Shown here piece after piece: positions 37,600 to 49,553 of a stretch of 64,000 bases of DNA (position 1 is its first letter; each line of letters begins with the position of its first letter). The position numbers were made by a program, and so were the translations under genes. The DNA lies in the NCBI GenBank assembly GCA_021904315.1, contig CM038917.1, forward strand, positions 14,926,041 through 14,990,040, written 5' to 3'. A model generated the notes under the pieces. The model was not told the origin of the DNA, made no database searches, and saw only the letters and a list, made by a program, of their open reading frames with translations. The stretch is from Sphagnum magellanicum (taxonomy: Eukaryota; Streptophyta; Sphagnopsida; Sphagnales; Sphagnaceae).

Positions 37600-39855
37600 A
37601 ACTTCACATGTAAAACAAGGACTTAACTATCCATGATTTCAACTAATGTAGTGGTGCATTTAAGATGCTGGTTTAAAATAGTTTCATCAGATGCAAAGGA
37701 AAGTTTCCCAGGGAAGACCTAACTAATATCTATTTCTTCCCGAACAAACAAAGCTTTAGAAACCACTTAAAGGCACCAAGTTCAAGGGTTAGGTTTTTAT
37801 AATGTAAGGGAACTTTGCAAGGGATCTTTTTATTACAAAAGTGAAATACTTGTAGCTAGGATGGCAACAAATTAAATCAAATACCTGCTCCAAATGATTT
37901 ATATCATCATGGCCATCTATGAAAGCACACCACATAGTTTTCAATTTTGGATGTCACTCCCACTTCTTACATGTTTGAGATTACTCTATGAACAATCTTT
38001 GACATGAACCCAAGAATCTTTTCAATAATTAGTTCTTATTGCTGAAGATCAAATCTAAGAAGGCCCAACAAGTCTTGGTGACATTGCTTTGGAAACCATA
38101 AAAATCTGTAGTCGAAAATGTCTTGGACTACTATGGTTATTCGAACAGAATGGGACTGATCTTGATAGTGATGAAGGATGTTGCGGTGAATCAACCCCAT
38201 ATTAGCATGAACAAGTGGATGTAGTTTCCCAAAAGTGCTTTTACAAAATAACTTGAATGCGAGGATGATGTGAAGGCATTCCATGTTAGGTGACAATGGA
38301 TGTTCCTTATCCATTTCTAACATGATGGTTTGTAGCTCCTTTTCAGTGTGCTCCCAAGGGCATTGAGGTCTAGCTTGTAAAGGAAATCATTTTAACAAAT
38401 GGTGTAATGGTGACCAACCCCATTTTGCTTTCTTTTTTGTGGCCTTGACATGTTTATCAAATTTGTGCAATTCCTGCTGAACATAGTCCTTTTTTTTCTT
38501 CAAAGTTTTTGCAACTCCTACCTTTTTCTCATCATATTCCTTTTTCAGTTGCAGGTATTGCAAGTATTCCCAAAGGCATTTCATTTTATTAAACTTGTTC
38601 ATTGTGTTCTTTCCACCCCTTCCAGATGTCCATGCATTGAGGGATTGTTTAACAATGTCACTAATGTGCCTTGTCCTTTTAATCCCTCCACTAATCAGCA
38701 TGGAAAAAGAAAAGGATAAGAAAACATTGTCTAAAAGAAAGAACCAAAGAAAACAAAATATTACAAACCTACACTTACAAGTAGATAAAGGTACCATTGG
38801 CCAAATGCAAAAATTAGCATGTTGCCCAAAGCAGCTTTTGTTTCCATTTTCATCAAAAGTGCCATAGTCTTTTCAAGTTTTTCCAAGATTTTCTTGTCCA
38901 TCACAATGTATGTTTCTAATAGAAGAACATAAAGTCCATTGATTTTCACTTCTACCAAAGGAGGAGGCAATTCACAAGAGCTTTCAACTATGAAACTTTT
39001 TACAATTGCTTTCACCTTTGCTTGTACATTAATTCTTGTGAAATGCGTTGTATTCTTCGGTGGCATAAACCTAGATGGGAATAATGACAAGGGGGGGGGG
39101 GGGGGGTTTGTTTTGTTTTGCCTAGTATACGGTTTATTGGGTTTTGCATGTTCCAATGATTACCTTGTAGGTACATTATTTTTTGTTCCTTGTTTGTTTG
39201 CAACAAACCTTGGAAAGCTCCAAAATACTAATGTTAAAAAAAAAAATGCCAATACTTGCCATTGCAAATGTCAACTTGCAGCCAAGAAATAAAATGTAAG
39301 AGAGATGAAAAATTGTACCTACTTTCGCACTGTGACTTGACAAGAAACCTTCATCGCTACATAGTTCATATACCTATTTCTCCTTTGGATGTATAGGTCT
39401 TGGAGGCGGCATACCAAATGGTTGCTTTTGTAGTTTTGGTGGTGTAGCCCTTTTTGTGGTTTGTTCTGCCACATCATCAATTGTTCATTTGCCTTAGTTT
39501 GGGAATGTTTTCCCAAACTTCTCCCTTAACTTATTGAGCTCCTTAGCTCAACTTTTGTCATCGTTGGATACATTTTGAGCAATTCATTGCTCGTGTAATC
39601 AGGGCACAAATTCATCATTTTGTGGTAAGACAAAGTATTTTTGTCTTTGAATAGATTACCATAGAACTTGCATTCAAATGATGGCCTATTACCTATAAGC
39701 ACATCAACGCATCGAATGTCAAAATATGCTTCCAAGGCCAATTGTTCATACTTGTTTTCAAAGCACAAGGTGACACAGTGATGTTTATTTTGTTGCATTA
39801 TGGACTTGTAAATCATGCTCTTCCTTTGGGGACCTCCAAATACTTGCGATGGCAA
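37600..39855 (-). pseudogene. Unrecognised multi-segment coding remnant
   Basis: Several minus-strand segments read as protein although no family is recognised: 39855-39526 (YEQLALEAYFDIRCVDVLIG; NLCPDYTSNELLKMYPTMTK), 39060-38790 (KILEKLEKTMALLMKMETKA, followed by a strong donor CTT|GTAAGT at about 38780), 38720-38387 (MNKFNKMKCLWEYLQYLQLK, then a Lys-rich coiled-coil-like run) and 38323-38036 (FGKLHPLVHANMGLIHRNIL). Below 38036, fragments such as MWCAFIDGHDDINHLEQ can still be followed near 37900. Apparent introns and frame breaks alternate. It may be a degraded host gene or a second transposon protein; nothing shown here decides. Confidence 0.4.
39091..39106. repeat. Homopolymer run of 16 G
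   Basis: An uninterrupted G16 lies in otherwise AT-rich DNA. It is length-unstable and error-prone in assembly. Confidence 0.95.
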
Positions 39856-40886
39856 GATGTCTGGCTATCATTTCCCACTACATCAACCATGTTTTTTGAC
39901 ACAACAACACACACTATACCTTAGGGCAAAATTCAACAAAACAACCATCATGTCTATAGTTGCAACAACACAATATTGAAATAAGAAGCAATGAGACACA
40001 AATCTCATCATAGGTACAATACATCTCAATACCCACATAACTAAAACACAATTCCAAACTTTTTGTTTTAATTTTTTAAAACTTACAACTGGGTTGTGTT
40101 TTGCATGCACTTATTTGTTTATTCTTATAGGGATTAGCTCTTCATTATCAACTAAAAGGATCATGGGCACAATGGACTGCTACCACAACAACAATAGTTA
40201 CTACAATTACTATTTTGAAGGGAAATTGGATTGGTACCCACAACATTGTTATAGTGACAAAAGATTCAACTTCAACAACAAGTGCAAAAGATTCAACTAT
40301 AATAAAAAGTGTAGACAAGGGGCAGGAAAGTAGGTACCTTCTAGGATTTTAAAAAGATTATGTGGAACCTGAACCTAATATCAATAATAACCTTGATGCT
40401 CCTTTTACTCAACCTTAGTTGATTAAGGGATTGGAAGTAATGGCAAAACAAATTAAAATGCATACAAAAATATGGACTAAACATGCAAAATGCAACTAAC
40501 ACATTTTGTTAAAACACAAAATGAAGAAAAAGTCTTAAGAACTGTTACCTACATTGACTTCCTCTTGTACTAAAAGCAAAACACAAAATTCCTAAACCGT
40601 AAACAAAGTTCTACTATGTTCAAAATTGAACTTCAACTTGGATTCTATTGAAATCAACAATAATATTGATAACATAATTTAACCTAGTATGTTTAGGCAT
40701 GCTTGAGAAAATCCCATGAATGGTTTTATCGCTACAATTATGAATTCTGGTAGAAAGTATCATGTACCTTTATGAATAAAAAAAAAAAAAATTTCCATAA
40801 TAATAATCACTAAACCAACTTGAATCTAAACTACGATTTAGTTTGAGTTTGACTAAAATTAGATTTACTTTTTGTGCCATAGCTTA
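39856..40886. other. No gene seen
   Basis: AT-rich. One short plus-strand frame at 40094-40333 is Asn/Tyr-rich low complexity (repeated AACTWYAACAA) and not convincing as a gene. Confidence 0.5.
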
Positions 40887-41168
40887 CTATTGTACCTTTT
40901 CTTTCGGTTTTACTTTGGTTTTCGAGGGCGAAGCTCTCTTCCCAGAGGAAGAGGGTTTTCGTGTAGAAGCAAACTTTCCAAATTTATGACCAACCATTTC
41001 TTCAGTAATCTTTAAACCAACAAAACCTTTTCCGTTATAAATTTGTGCGTAGCAACCAACAAATTGAGGCAAAATACAAGATCTATGTGACCAAATTTTC
41101 CACTTGATCTTTGTATGCTTGAATAAGCAAACATCTACAAAAGGGCCTTTCCATACAGATCGTGTCAT
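40887..41168 (-). CDS. rps19: Mitochondrial-type ribosomal protein S19 in the nuclear genome
   Basis: A 93-residue intact frame. It begins [12 protein letters not shown] and continues with [33 protein letters not shown] and FGKFASTRK, the conserved blocks of bacterial/mitochondrial uS19 (R-S-x-x-K-G-P-F; W-S-R-R-S; N-G-K; [14 protein letters not shown]). uS19 sits in the head of the small ribosomal subunit. The tail is a Ser/Lys-rich extension, [20 protein letters not shown]. Plant S19 genes have moved from mitochondrion to nucleus several times, and an undamaged frame within decayed DNA suggests function or recent transfer. A minus-strand acceptor (TTTTTTTATAG|GTC) at about 41258 could end a 5' UTR intron, but an in-frame TAG stands two codons before the ATG. 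No mitochondrial presequence is visible. WSHRS for WSRRS is unusual. Confidence 0.75.
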   Translation of the reverse strand: MTRSVWKGPFVDVCLFKHTKIKWKIWSHRSCILPQFVGCYAQIYNGKGFVGLKITEEMVGHKFGKFASTRKPSSSGKRASPSKTKVKPKEKVQ

Positions 41169-41642
41169 AAACTAATTTGATTAAAGTCATCATGTCCTCG
41201 AGTATAGCTCTGATAGACTTGTGTGAAAGTGAGGTTGGATCTAAACTCACTTGACCTATAAAAAAAAAATAGCAACATACAGTAGCTACTACTTGTGCTC
41301 CATAACTCAAAACCAAACATTTCACTCATCACTTATTCTAGACATGACAATCAAAAGCTTACAACACAACTTACACGAAAAGGACATAAAAAACATGTAC
41401 TAAACAGGAGAGAAATCAAGCACCCATTGACTCTTGGTCATTCAATATTTCCAAATTCTAGATGGATTGTTAGTGAATTAGGGTTTTAAAATATGCTATG
41501 TACTTGGATTTTCCGAACAATGAAATAATAGCTCCAAGTGACTACATTCTAGCACACACAATGAAAGGAAAAAAAAAAATGAAATGGGAGATTCACCCTT
41601 TTTAGCCATCCTGTTGCTGCCTACTTTACAATATGGATGTAT

Positions 41643-41948
41643 TTATGTTGACCAAGGAGGCAAATCATGTAGGGGTCTTCTTGAATAATTATCAGCAAAA
41701 CCTCTTGAAGCAAAGACCTGTGCTTTCCTTCTTTGTTTGTTGCCATCATTGACTTCAAGGTCGTTGAGCTTTAGGATGTCTTTAGTCCCCAATGCGATGG
41801 ATTCAATGGTGTGGGCATTGTCCAGAACTGTGATATTCAACTCAATTTGTGCGAAGTTTGCAATGATTTTGGAAGGCACTGAGCTATGTTGTTTAACAAA
41901 GCTTTTAGTTATAGATTGCGTGGTCTCTTCAGGAAGAGCTCCCTCCAT
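41643..41948 (-). CDS. Unidentified 101-residue ORF upstream of rps19
   Basis: Starts ATG (MEGALPEETTQSITKSFVKQ) and ends at TAA after RRPLHDLPPWST. It has balanced composition, no low complexity, and a basic segment (KQRRKAQVFASRGF) near its end. It lies 474 bases upstream of rps19 on the same strand. It could be a first exon of an rps19 transcript, but none of the donors I tried (CACAG|GTCTTT, AGAG|GTTTTG) joins in frame to S19 through the acceptor at 41258. Unrecognised; function unknown. Confidence 0.4.
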   Translation of the reverse strand: MEGALPEETTQSITKSFVKQHSSVPSKIIANFAQIELNITVLDNAHTIESIALGTKDILKLNDLEVNDGNKQRRKAQVFASRGFADNYSRRPLHDLPPWST

Positions 41949-43990
41949 GATTGGTGAAACTTAATAATGCAACACAAGTTCGTTGTGTGCTTTAGTATTG
42001 AATTTGTTAAACTTGTCACTTCATTAGTCAATGCAACATTCGCAATACTGAAAATACGTGATGAAACTATTGCAACTCAACCCTAAACGTTCATATTTTG
42101 CTCATCAGATGCACTATGTAGCTTATCCTTCTGCATCTAAGAAAAGGGAAATTTCAAACATGATCTACAAGTGCCATTTTTTTGTAGAACACATACCTTG
42201 TTCTGCAAAATGTAGATGATGCTACAGACATTGTCAATGGTGTTGCAGTCAACAACGACCAACGAAGCGAAGTTCGACAATGAACGTGAAATGAGTGTCA
42301 ACGATGGTCTGCATGGGTGGACAGAGGACAGAAACTAGTGGGTCCGTCTGATGACATGGAGAAGGTGTCAGTAGGGTCACCGAATGACATGGACGTCGAA
42401 AGCGTGGGGTCCAATGGCGAGGCCTGTTTTGGAAAGTGGGGTCAGGTGGTGGGCAGTGATGCTGAAACAGTGCCGGACATAGCTCGTTAGGGGGTATTTA
42501 GGGCTTCGCTCACCAAGGTACTACCATCTTAACAGGCAACTCATTGCATAATGACTCTGCCCATTAGTGACAAATTCAAACCAGCATATGTTAAAATAGG
42601 AAAGTTCCATTAAGTTTGGGTAGAGCTCATAATGAGTACAAAGAGTTTGAGAAATGGGCAGTAGCTTTTGGAAATGTAATTCAATTGCAGATATTGTTTG
42701 TCCTAAAACTGGATCAGATTATCAATACACTAGGACTTCACCACTGGGAGCCATGTGGTGGCAGCTTCTGACTACCATTAGCGATGAAGGAGATGGGTTC
42801 ATACTTTGCAGATGGCAATTTTCAAGGTCGTGACCACATTTTAATTCTTCTAGCTTTTTTTAAATTTTTGGGTTTTGATAAAGTTGCAACAGGTTTTCAG
42901 CCACATCCTTCCTCCTCTGGAATGCAACTCTTGATTTAACTACTTGCATACACATTTGAGTAGTTTGCTGAAATTCTACAAGCCACTCTCAACTCTAGGA
43001 TGGCAGCAGGACAAACTGCTTCAGAAATAAAATCCTTGTTTAGTTCAAAGAATAGCTCAAAGATTCAAATGACATCAAATTGGCTTAGAAACATATCATG
43101 CTAGATGTGCCTGACATTTTATACATACTGCCATCCCTAATCCATATACCAACTCAAATCTTCTTCACTTTCTTCTGATCATTCACAGATCTAAACTGCA
43201 TAAATAACATTGAAGTATTTTGTTTGAGGTTTAGGTTGTGTGACAGCCTGCCATAGTAGACACAGCTTACAAGCTACTACAATTGTCAATTTCCAATATG
43301 CAACACAAGTCTTCTTGTAGGAGATGCACAACTTGATGACCCAATTTTTTTTCTGTCCCTCTATTTTGGTGCACTTTCTTTTCCTATACAAGAAAAAACT
43401 AAGGTCTGTGATGACACGAAACACAAGAAAATCTGAAGTACTACTACTACTGCCTCCCATTCTCCAATGCATAACAAGAACAGAATCCAAAACTGTCACA
43501 TGATACCCCTTTTCCATGGATGCCAGAAATTCAATACCCGTTGTTCCAGATTCTACCTTTGCAAATCACAGCCAACCAGCCACCCAGCAGGAGAGAAACC
43601 TAAGTTTTCGAAGAAGAACACAGAATGGAGGTGGAACAACAACAACCAAGAAAAGCACCAAGCAACAAGATCATCAACAGACTGAAAAAGAAGAGAAAAA
43701 TATGAATTGCACAAGAGTGAGCTTCACACTCCACAAACCCTAGAAATCTTCTTCTTGAACAAACCAACAAAACCAGAGGAAATTGTCAAAAGCTGAAGTA
43801 GCAAAAGAGAAAAAAAAGAATTTGCTCAGAACTCTAAGAATCTTGTTCTTGACAGTGGGAATCATTTTACAGTTTGACAAAGAACTCAAGAAAGAAAGGC
43901 TGGTTTTACAAGTACATTTTCTTCATTGCAGATTGCAGAATCCAGTTTCTACAGCTCCAGCAATGTGCAAGGGGATTGCGTGTTTACAGT
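41949..43990. other. No gene seen
   Basis: 42220-42490 is locally GC-richer (GTGGGGTCC-type words) and may be the 5' region of the minus-strand transcripts below it. 43000-43990 has only short conflicting frames and is probably the 3' UTR of the gene at 43991. Confidence 0.4.
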
Positions 43991-44314
43991 TTATTCCGGC
44001 AAAGAGCCTACCTCCACATAGGACATGCCCATCAGCTTCCTACGGAACTCGTCATCAGCATCGTTTCCTCCTGGTGTAAGTTTGGGCATCACAGCCTTGA
44101 GCCCCTTGGAAATTCCCACAGATTCCAGTGGGGAATAAACCTCCTCACAGCTGCTGCTGGTGGGTGCTTGCACTTGTGAAATGGCTAGCAGTCGTGCCCT
44201 TACTGATTCCTTGCTGTCTTGCTGTTGCTGCCCAACTTCCTGCTCCTCCTGTTCATGCTTTGACTCCTCCATTTCCAGAAGAATCTCCTCTTTCGGCCTG
44301 ATTGTCATACACAT
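43991..44314 (-). CDS. Small hypothetical protein, single exon
   Basis: 107 residues from the ATG at 44314 (MCMTIRPKEEILLEMEESKH); a second ATG follows two codons later. An acidic, Gln-rich N-terminal helix (QEEQEVGQQQQDSKESVRAR) leads to a compact conserved-looking C-terminus, ISKGLKAVMPKLTPG, then DDEFRRKLMGMSYVEVGSLP, stop TAA. Clean composition, a GA-rich leader and a microsatellite 40-70 bases upstream suggest a real transcript. There is no signal peptide or membrane segment. I do not recognise the family. Confidence 0.55.
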   Translation of the reverse strand: MCMTIRPKEEILLEMEESKHEQEEQEVGQQQQDSKESVRARLLAISQVQAPTSSSCEEVYSPLESVGISKGLKAVMPKLTPGGNDADDEFRRKLMGMSYVEVGSLPE

Positions 44315-44353
44315 AAACCTCGAACCCCACAAAACCCTACAAAACTTTGAACC

Positions 44354-44386
<33 letters not shown>
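44354..44386. repeat. (TAC)n microsatellite
   Basis: About eleven TAC units lie just upstream of the small gene at 43991-44314, inside its probable leader. AAC repeats follow at 44640-44660. Confidence 0.9.
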
Positions 44387-44388
<2 letters not shown>

Positions 44389-44787
44389 TCTTCTCCAGCA
44401 ACGAGCAACCTAATGCAGTTTTCGAGAGAAACAACAATCTTCACTCAGCAGTTTGCAACCCAAAGATTGATTGAATGACCTCGGACGCTCCAAACCGAGA
44501 ATCTTCCTCGAATTCTTCAGAGAATCATCAGTCACTCCTACTCTCCTTGGAGAATTCCTCACAACAAAACCGCTATGACCTTATTATACCCCGAAACCGC
44601 TATCTTGGCCGAACAACCCACCCATTAAATGAATGAACGCAACAACAACAACAACAACAGAATAGAGGGTGAGCTTTTTCAATGCCTCCTCCTGAGCTTG
44701 CGCAAACCTTGTGTACAAAGTTGCATACCAAACTGGAAGGACGCCGGCCCACAAACAAGAGCAGTTTGTTCTTGAGGTCAGAACCTT

Positions 44788-44898
44788 TGAAGCTCAGGTT
44801 CTCCCATAAGGCTCTTAAAGCTGCTCAGGTTCTCACATGAAGCTCTTGAAACCGCTCAAGTTCTCACATCCAGGTCTTGAACTGATCAGGATCTCAAT
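44788..44898. repeat. Tandem repeat, ~31-base unit, 3.5 copies
   Basis: Successive units share GCTCAGGTTCTCACATGAAG and CTCTTGAAA. No ORF of note runs through it. Confidence 0.75.
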
Positions 44899-45362
44899 CA
44901 AGCAATGTCTTGAGAGCTTGGTGCAGGCCTTGATCAGCTGCCGAGACTGTGTGGTCGACCCACAAAGGAAAAGCAAATGAAACGGGCAGAAGCTGTTGGG
45001 TGTGCCTTGCTTAATACAAGACAGAGAAAGACACAGAGAGAATATAAATATATATAGTGAGAGAAGGAGAGAGATCTTGAAACCAAAATACCAAGGAGAA
45101 AAAACAGTTGGATTCCAAGGATTTGGGAAGAAGCAAATTGCACAGCACCAAAAGTGGAATCTTTGGAATGAAATTAGGGAAGAAAAAACAGAAAGAATGT
45201 TAAGTACACTCTCTGCGTGTTTGAGGAGGCGGATAAGTGTGGGGATGGCGAAGCTTGATTGATTCTTTGTGACATAATAAGAAGACCAAAATTCTATCTA
45301 GTAACGGAAGTGCAGGACTGTACTGATGAGCTGTTGTTTTGGTCTGCATTTTGTCACACCCA

Positions 45363-45501
45363 CATTCACAGCTGTAGAAGCTAGCTAGCTACTTCTCATG
45401 TATGAAGGGTATAAATAGCCTAAATAATCCTAAATTTTGTTTTCTCTTCTCCCATATTCATTCACAGCTTGTAGGAGCTACTTAGCAGCTACTTCTCATG
45501 T
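45363..45501 (+). repeat. 40-base direct duplication flanking a TATA-like site
   Basis: CATTCACAGCTGTAGAAGC...CTACTTCTCATG at 45363-45400 recurs at 45459-45501 with small changes. GTATAAATA lies between at about 45409. No downstream plus-strand gene is recognised, so promoter function is unproven. Confidence 0.5.
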
Positions 45502-45505
45502 TAAG

Positions 45506-48500
45506 TTAATAAGCCTACCCTATTCCCGAAATGGTTTCCTTTACTCAGGGTGCTTTGCCCTCATCACCCATCCACCCACCAACCCACGATTACCTCTCCA
45601 ACCTGCATACCCAAATATCGTAGTACCTGTTCAGGTTCAGCAGAAATTATATTTATTTATTTTTAAAATGTTGAATTTTAAGAAAATTAAGGTCCTTTCC
45701 TTCGAATTTTTTTAAATTATTTTTTATTTAATTCGAAATTTCATAGGATTCTTGAGCTACCATATTTTACAATTGTTTTCCTTTGTCGTTACACACTCAC
45801 TAATGAATTCTGTCCAGGGTCTTTTATGGGCCTGACAGTGCAGCCTTGCGGAGAATTGCACTGTTCTGTTGCCAGATTTTTAATTTTTTTCTCTTTTTAA
45901 CTTTGTGTTTGTAATAAATGTAAAACTAAACCCTACTTTTCAGTGCATGATGGTATGCTAATAGTTAATGTCATATTTCATGTAAGGGAAGATCTAGGAT
46001 CAAAATGTGTGCTATGAAGCAAAACGTTTGGGAAGAACATTGGTGATGAATAATATATGGATATTTAAAAATTTAAATGAAGTTTTGTCAAAAATTCAAA
46101 AAAATAAAATGTTGAAGTCAAAATTTCAAAATTAAATAATTATTCGACAGCAAGATGCTGAACCTAAAAAGGTACTATGGTACTTTATCTGCATACCAAA
46201 TTAGGCCAAAATCCGGGCTGTTGGTGAGTGGAGGCAGCCACAAGTTCAAGTTTTTGTTTTTGTAGCTAGAGATGGTTTCATAGAAACATGAACATGAAAA
46301 TTTGAAACAGTTAACAACACTTTTTTTTTTCTCCGAGTTACTAAACTGGGGCCAGAGGAAGTTTTTTTTTTTTTCATTTATGAGTTTGGGTAAGTTTTTT
46401 AATGAAAACTTGTCTTTTACATAGATCAATTTTTTTTTTAAGGTCTAAATTTGCCAATAAAAGCATCATCAACTGGGGTTGAGGGGGATCGTGCTTGTGA
46501 GTGAAAAGCTTGGATTAGATTGCAATACAAAGATGGAGTAACCCCACTATACATAACATCTCTAAGGATATCATTTAATATAAGAAAACAGGAATTGAAC
46601 ACCACTATAAATGTCACCAACAATTCATGTTTCCATAGTGGGTTTAATGACAACTAATCTTTGGCTTTCCTAGTAGAAATGGGATTTGAACTGTATATAT
46701 ATTTATTGGTGTTAATGCATAGAAGAAAAGTAATAATAACAATGTTGTACTACAAAAGCAGGACTTCTTCTATGAAAGCATATTGCGAAAATAATCTATT
46801 TGAGGATATGAAATAACACTAGATCCATTGGTTGTAAATCAACTGTTATTGCTCCAGGTTCACTAAGTTACAAACATGAATATGGTGTTTTAATTATATC
46901 AAAACTTGCATTCTATGTAGTATTATTAACAATATATGCAATTACAAAAGTGATTTTGATGGAGCCGTCACTATTTAGGATTTGAAGTTGGTCCATTTTA
47001 AAAGTATATTTTAACATGTAAGTCCAGTAGTTTGGAGTTCCAAAATATATTTGTGTTCAACACTATCACATAAATATTTGTGGAAACTAGTAAAAATGAT
47101 GTCAAGTTGAAACCATTTTCAAAAGGTCAAAAAAGTTGAATATCAAATTGTATTCGGGATGGGGGACAAATAGGATGGTGTTGGAATCTATATTGGGTCA
47201 ATGCTTTGTCTTAGACTAGATTGTTGGGTTTGCACATGATAATATATACATGTTGTTGATGTTTTACACAACATTGACTTTTTGGTTTTTGCCCCAACAA
47301 GTTTTGGTGTGGTGATAATTGGCAACTTACAATGCAAAAAATCATTTGTGTTGGAGCTTGGATGGTTCGTATTTTATTGCATGGGAAGGTTGCCCAATTG
47401 TGTCCTCCATGTTTTCCAATAATTATCGTTTGGTTTGGTCAAAAGTTCAATCCCACTGGATCGACACATTTGTGATGTCAAAATCGATTAAAAAAATGTG
47501 CCATTTGATATGGTGCCAAACTCCTAGGAGTGGTTTTTCAAATCATCACATTGGCCATATATTGGGTTAATTGATCCTCAAACTTTGCATAAGGGATTTT
47601 TAGGCATCCATTATGAACTTGGCATGTCCTAGAGTGACAAACAAAATAGGAATAAAATTGTTTGTTTTAAAGGCATTTGTTAAAAAAACTACATAAAATG
47701 AAAAAATGCATGATAGGAGGAAAGTTGTACCAAGTGCTCACATTTTCCCATGGTCTTCCAAGAATTTTTTTTCCTTCATGGCATATATATGTATTGACAA
47801 ATTGATTTTCTTTTGCAGATGTGTTGAATGAAGGTAGCTTGTTGTAACCTTGATACTCAAAGACATTCAAAAGTTAAAATTAACTTTTATTTCTAGGAAA
47901 ATGTTGTTTTTCTTTTTTTATTTTATTTTTGAATGCATTGGAGTGGAGGCAACAAAGTCCTATTTGAGCTTATGAAGAAATGTTGCATAATTTGCTGTCT
48001 TTAGTAGTTGTACTTAAATGTTTAATTAAAAATTATTTTAAAATACAATTTAATGAAGAAGCCAATTTCATGAATGTTTTTGAGTTTGTGAGGGAAAAAA
48101 ATGATGCACAATAAGGTGTTGGTATGATTTGTTTATGATATAAAGATTTACTTAAACTTGAAAGATATAATTTGCTTGGAAATGTTGAAATTTATGGGTG
48201 ATAGATAATCTTAAAATTTCAATTTTCAAAAAATGCATTGCACATCACATAACAAATAGGAAAAAAATAATCAAGATTTGAGAATGACAATTGACATTTT
48301 TACCATATGGAATAATGAAAAAAAAGGAGTGAAAATTACCAACTTTGTGTTCACGGTTTTAAGATGATGAATGTTTGACATGTTTCCCATTTCCAATTCA
48401 ATTATAGCAAATTCCTATTGCAAGAAGATGAGTACATAGTGATCATTGGCTAACAATATGCAATCCTCCCAAGCAATATTGAAAAGAAATATGTACTTTA

Positions 48501-48774
48501 ATTGGTTTAAGTATCAAAAAATGCAAACCTCTTATTTTGAACATCTAGTTTTTTTTTTTTTTTTCCATGGAAAATTTATATTCATGTGCATTGAAGATTA
48601 ATCATGAACATGAAATTGACTTGCCTAACTAGTTTGTTTTGGTATTGAATGCAAAGTTTGTGGTGCATTCCACCTTGTGCTCCAACATAGTTGTGAAATT
48701 AATTACAATCCCAATTATTTTTTCTAATGTCTTGTAGAAGTTAAAAATTGTTTAAGAATTTCAACAACAACAAA
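45506..48774. other. AT-rich DNA, no gene seen
   Basis: Long A/T runs and only short, unrecognised frames. No element ends were found. Confidence 0.5.
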
Positions 48775-49553
48775 CTTTTTTTTGGGTGGTACCACTAAGA
48801 GCCACCTTGCCAAAATCATAGGAAAATTAGACCCCAATTTTTAAAATAAAATTTTATTTACTTATACATTGGTTTATTTGATTGGACTAAGTGGGCTAAG
48901 CTTTCCCCACCTATGCATAAATTCATGAAAGTAATGAGCATTCAAAAACCTATAATATGCATTAACATTTTGATTCCCAAACCATCCCTAACACAATTCC
49001 TTTTTTCTTTTTTTTTTAAAAATGTCCTCACATTTACACATTAAGTATTTTTTCTTGTTTATTTAGTACGTGCACAAGGGAATGATCCAAACTAGTCATT
49101 AAAATAACAAAAAATAAAAACAATTATCATTTGTGTTCTTAACATTAATGGCCCTTTAAGACTTCACAACTGTGATTTTTAAAAATCATAACTAAATGAA
49201 AATTGATTCAATCAATTATCTATAAAAGACATCAAGTAGGTTGGCATTTGAAATATTCTTTAAAATTAATATCAAAGAAAAAATTCTCAAAAAATAGATT
49301 TTTTTTGTGTTAATTTTCAAAAATGCTTTGGGTGACATTCCTAAAACTTTTTCTTTATGCATTCATTTTCCACATCAAAACACTTTTTTTGTAAATTTAA
49401 TTAGAGTTTTGAATTCTGCATGACTTGTGTAACATTTTGACAATTAATTTGGAATGAAGAGCTTTTTTAATGTGAGTCTTATGTTGTCCTGAAGTTGGAT
49501 GGGTCTTAGAAATTTGGGGTGTGATGTTCCTAGTGGTACCACCCAAACATAAG
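48775..49553. mobile_element. Candidate small TIR element
   Basis: GGGTGGTACCACTA at 48784-48797 and its reverse complement TAGTGGTACCACCC at 49531-49544 sit in longer imperfect inverted ends (left CTTTTTTTTTGGG..., right reverse-complemented CTTATGTTTGGG...). The interior has no ORF. No clear target duplication is visible, so the exact ends are uncertain. Confidence 0.5.

Noticed and set aside
40887-41168. Cytosolic ribosomal protein S15/uS19
   Set aside because: Length, the start [10 protein letters not shown] and [10 protein letters not shown] match the bacterial/mitochondrial form, not the longer cytosolic one.
45405-45420. TATA box of a plus-strand gene
   Set aside because: GTATAAATA is present, but no gene is recognised downstream, so it was noted only within the duplication entry.
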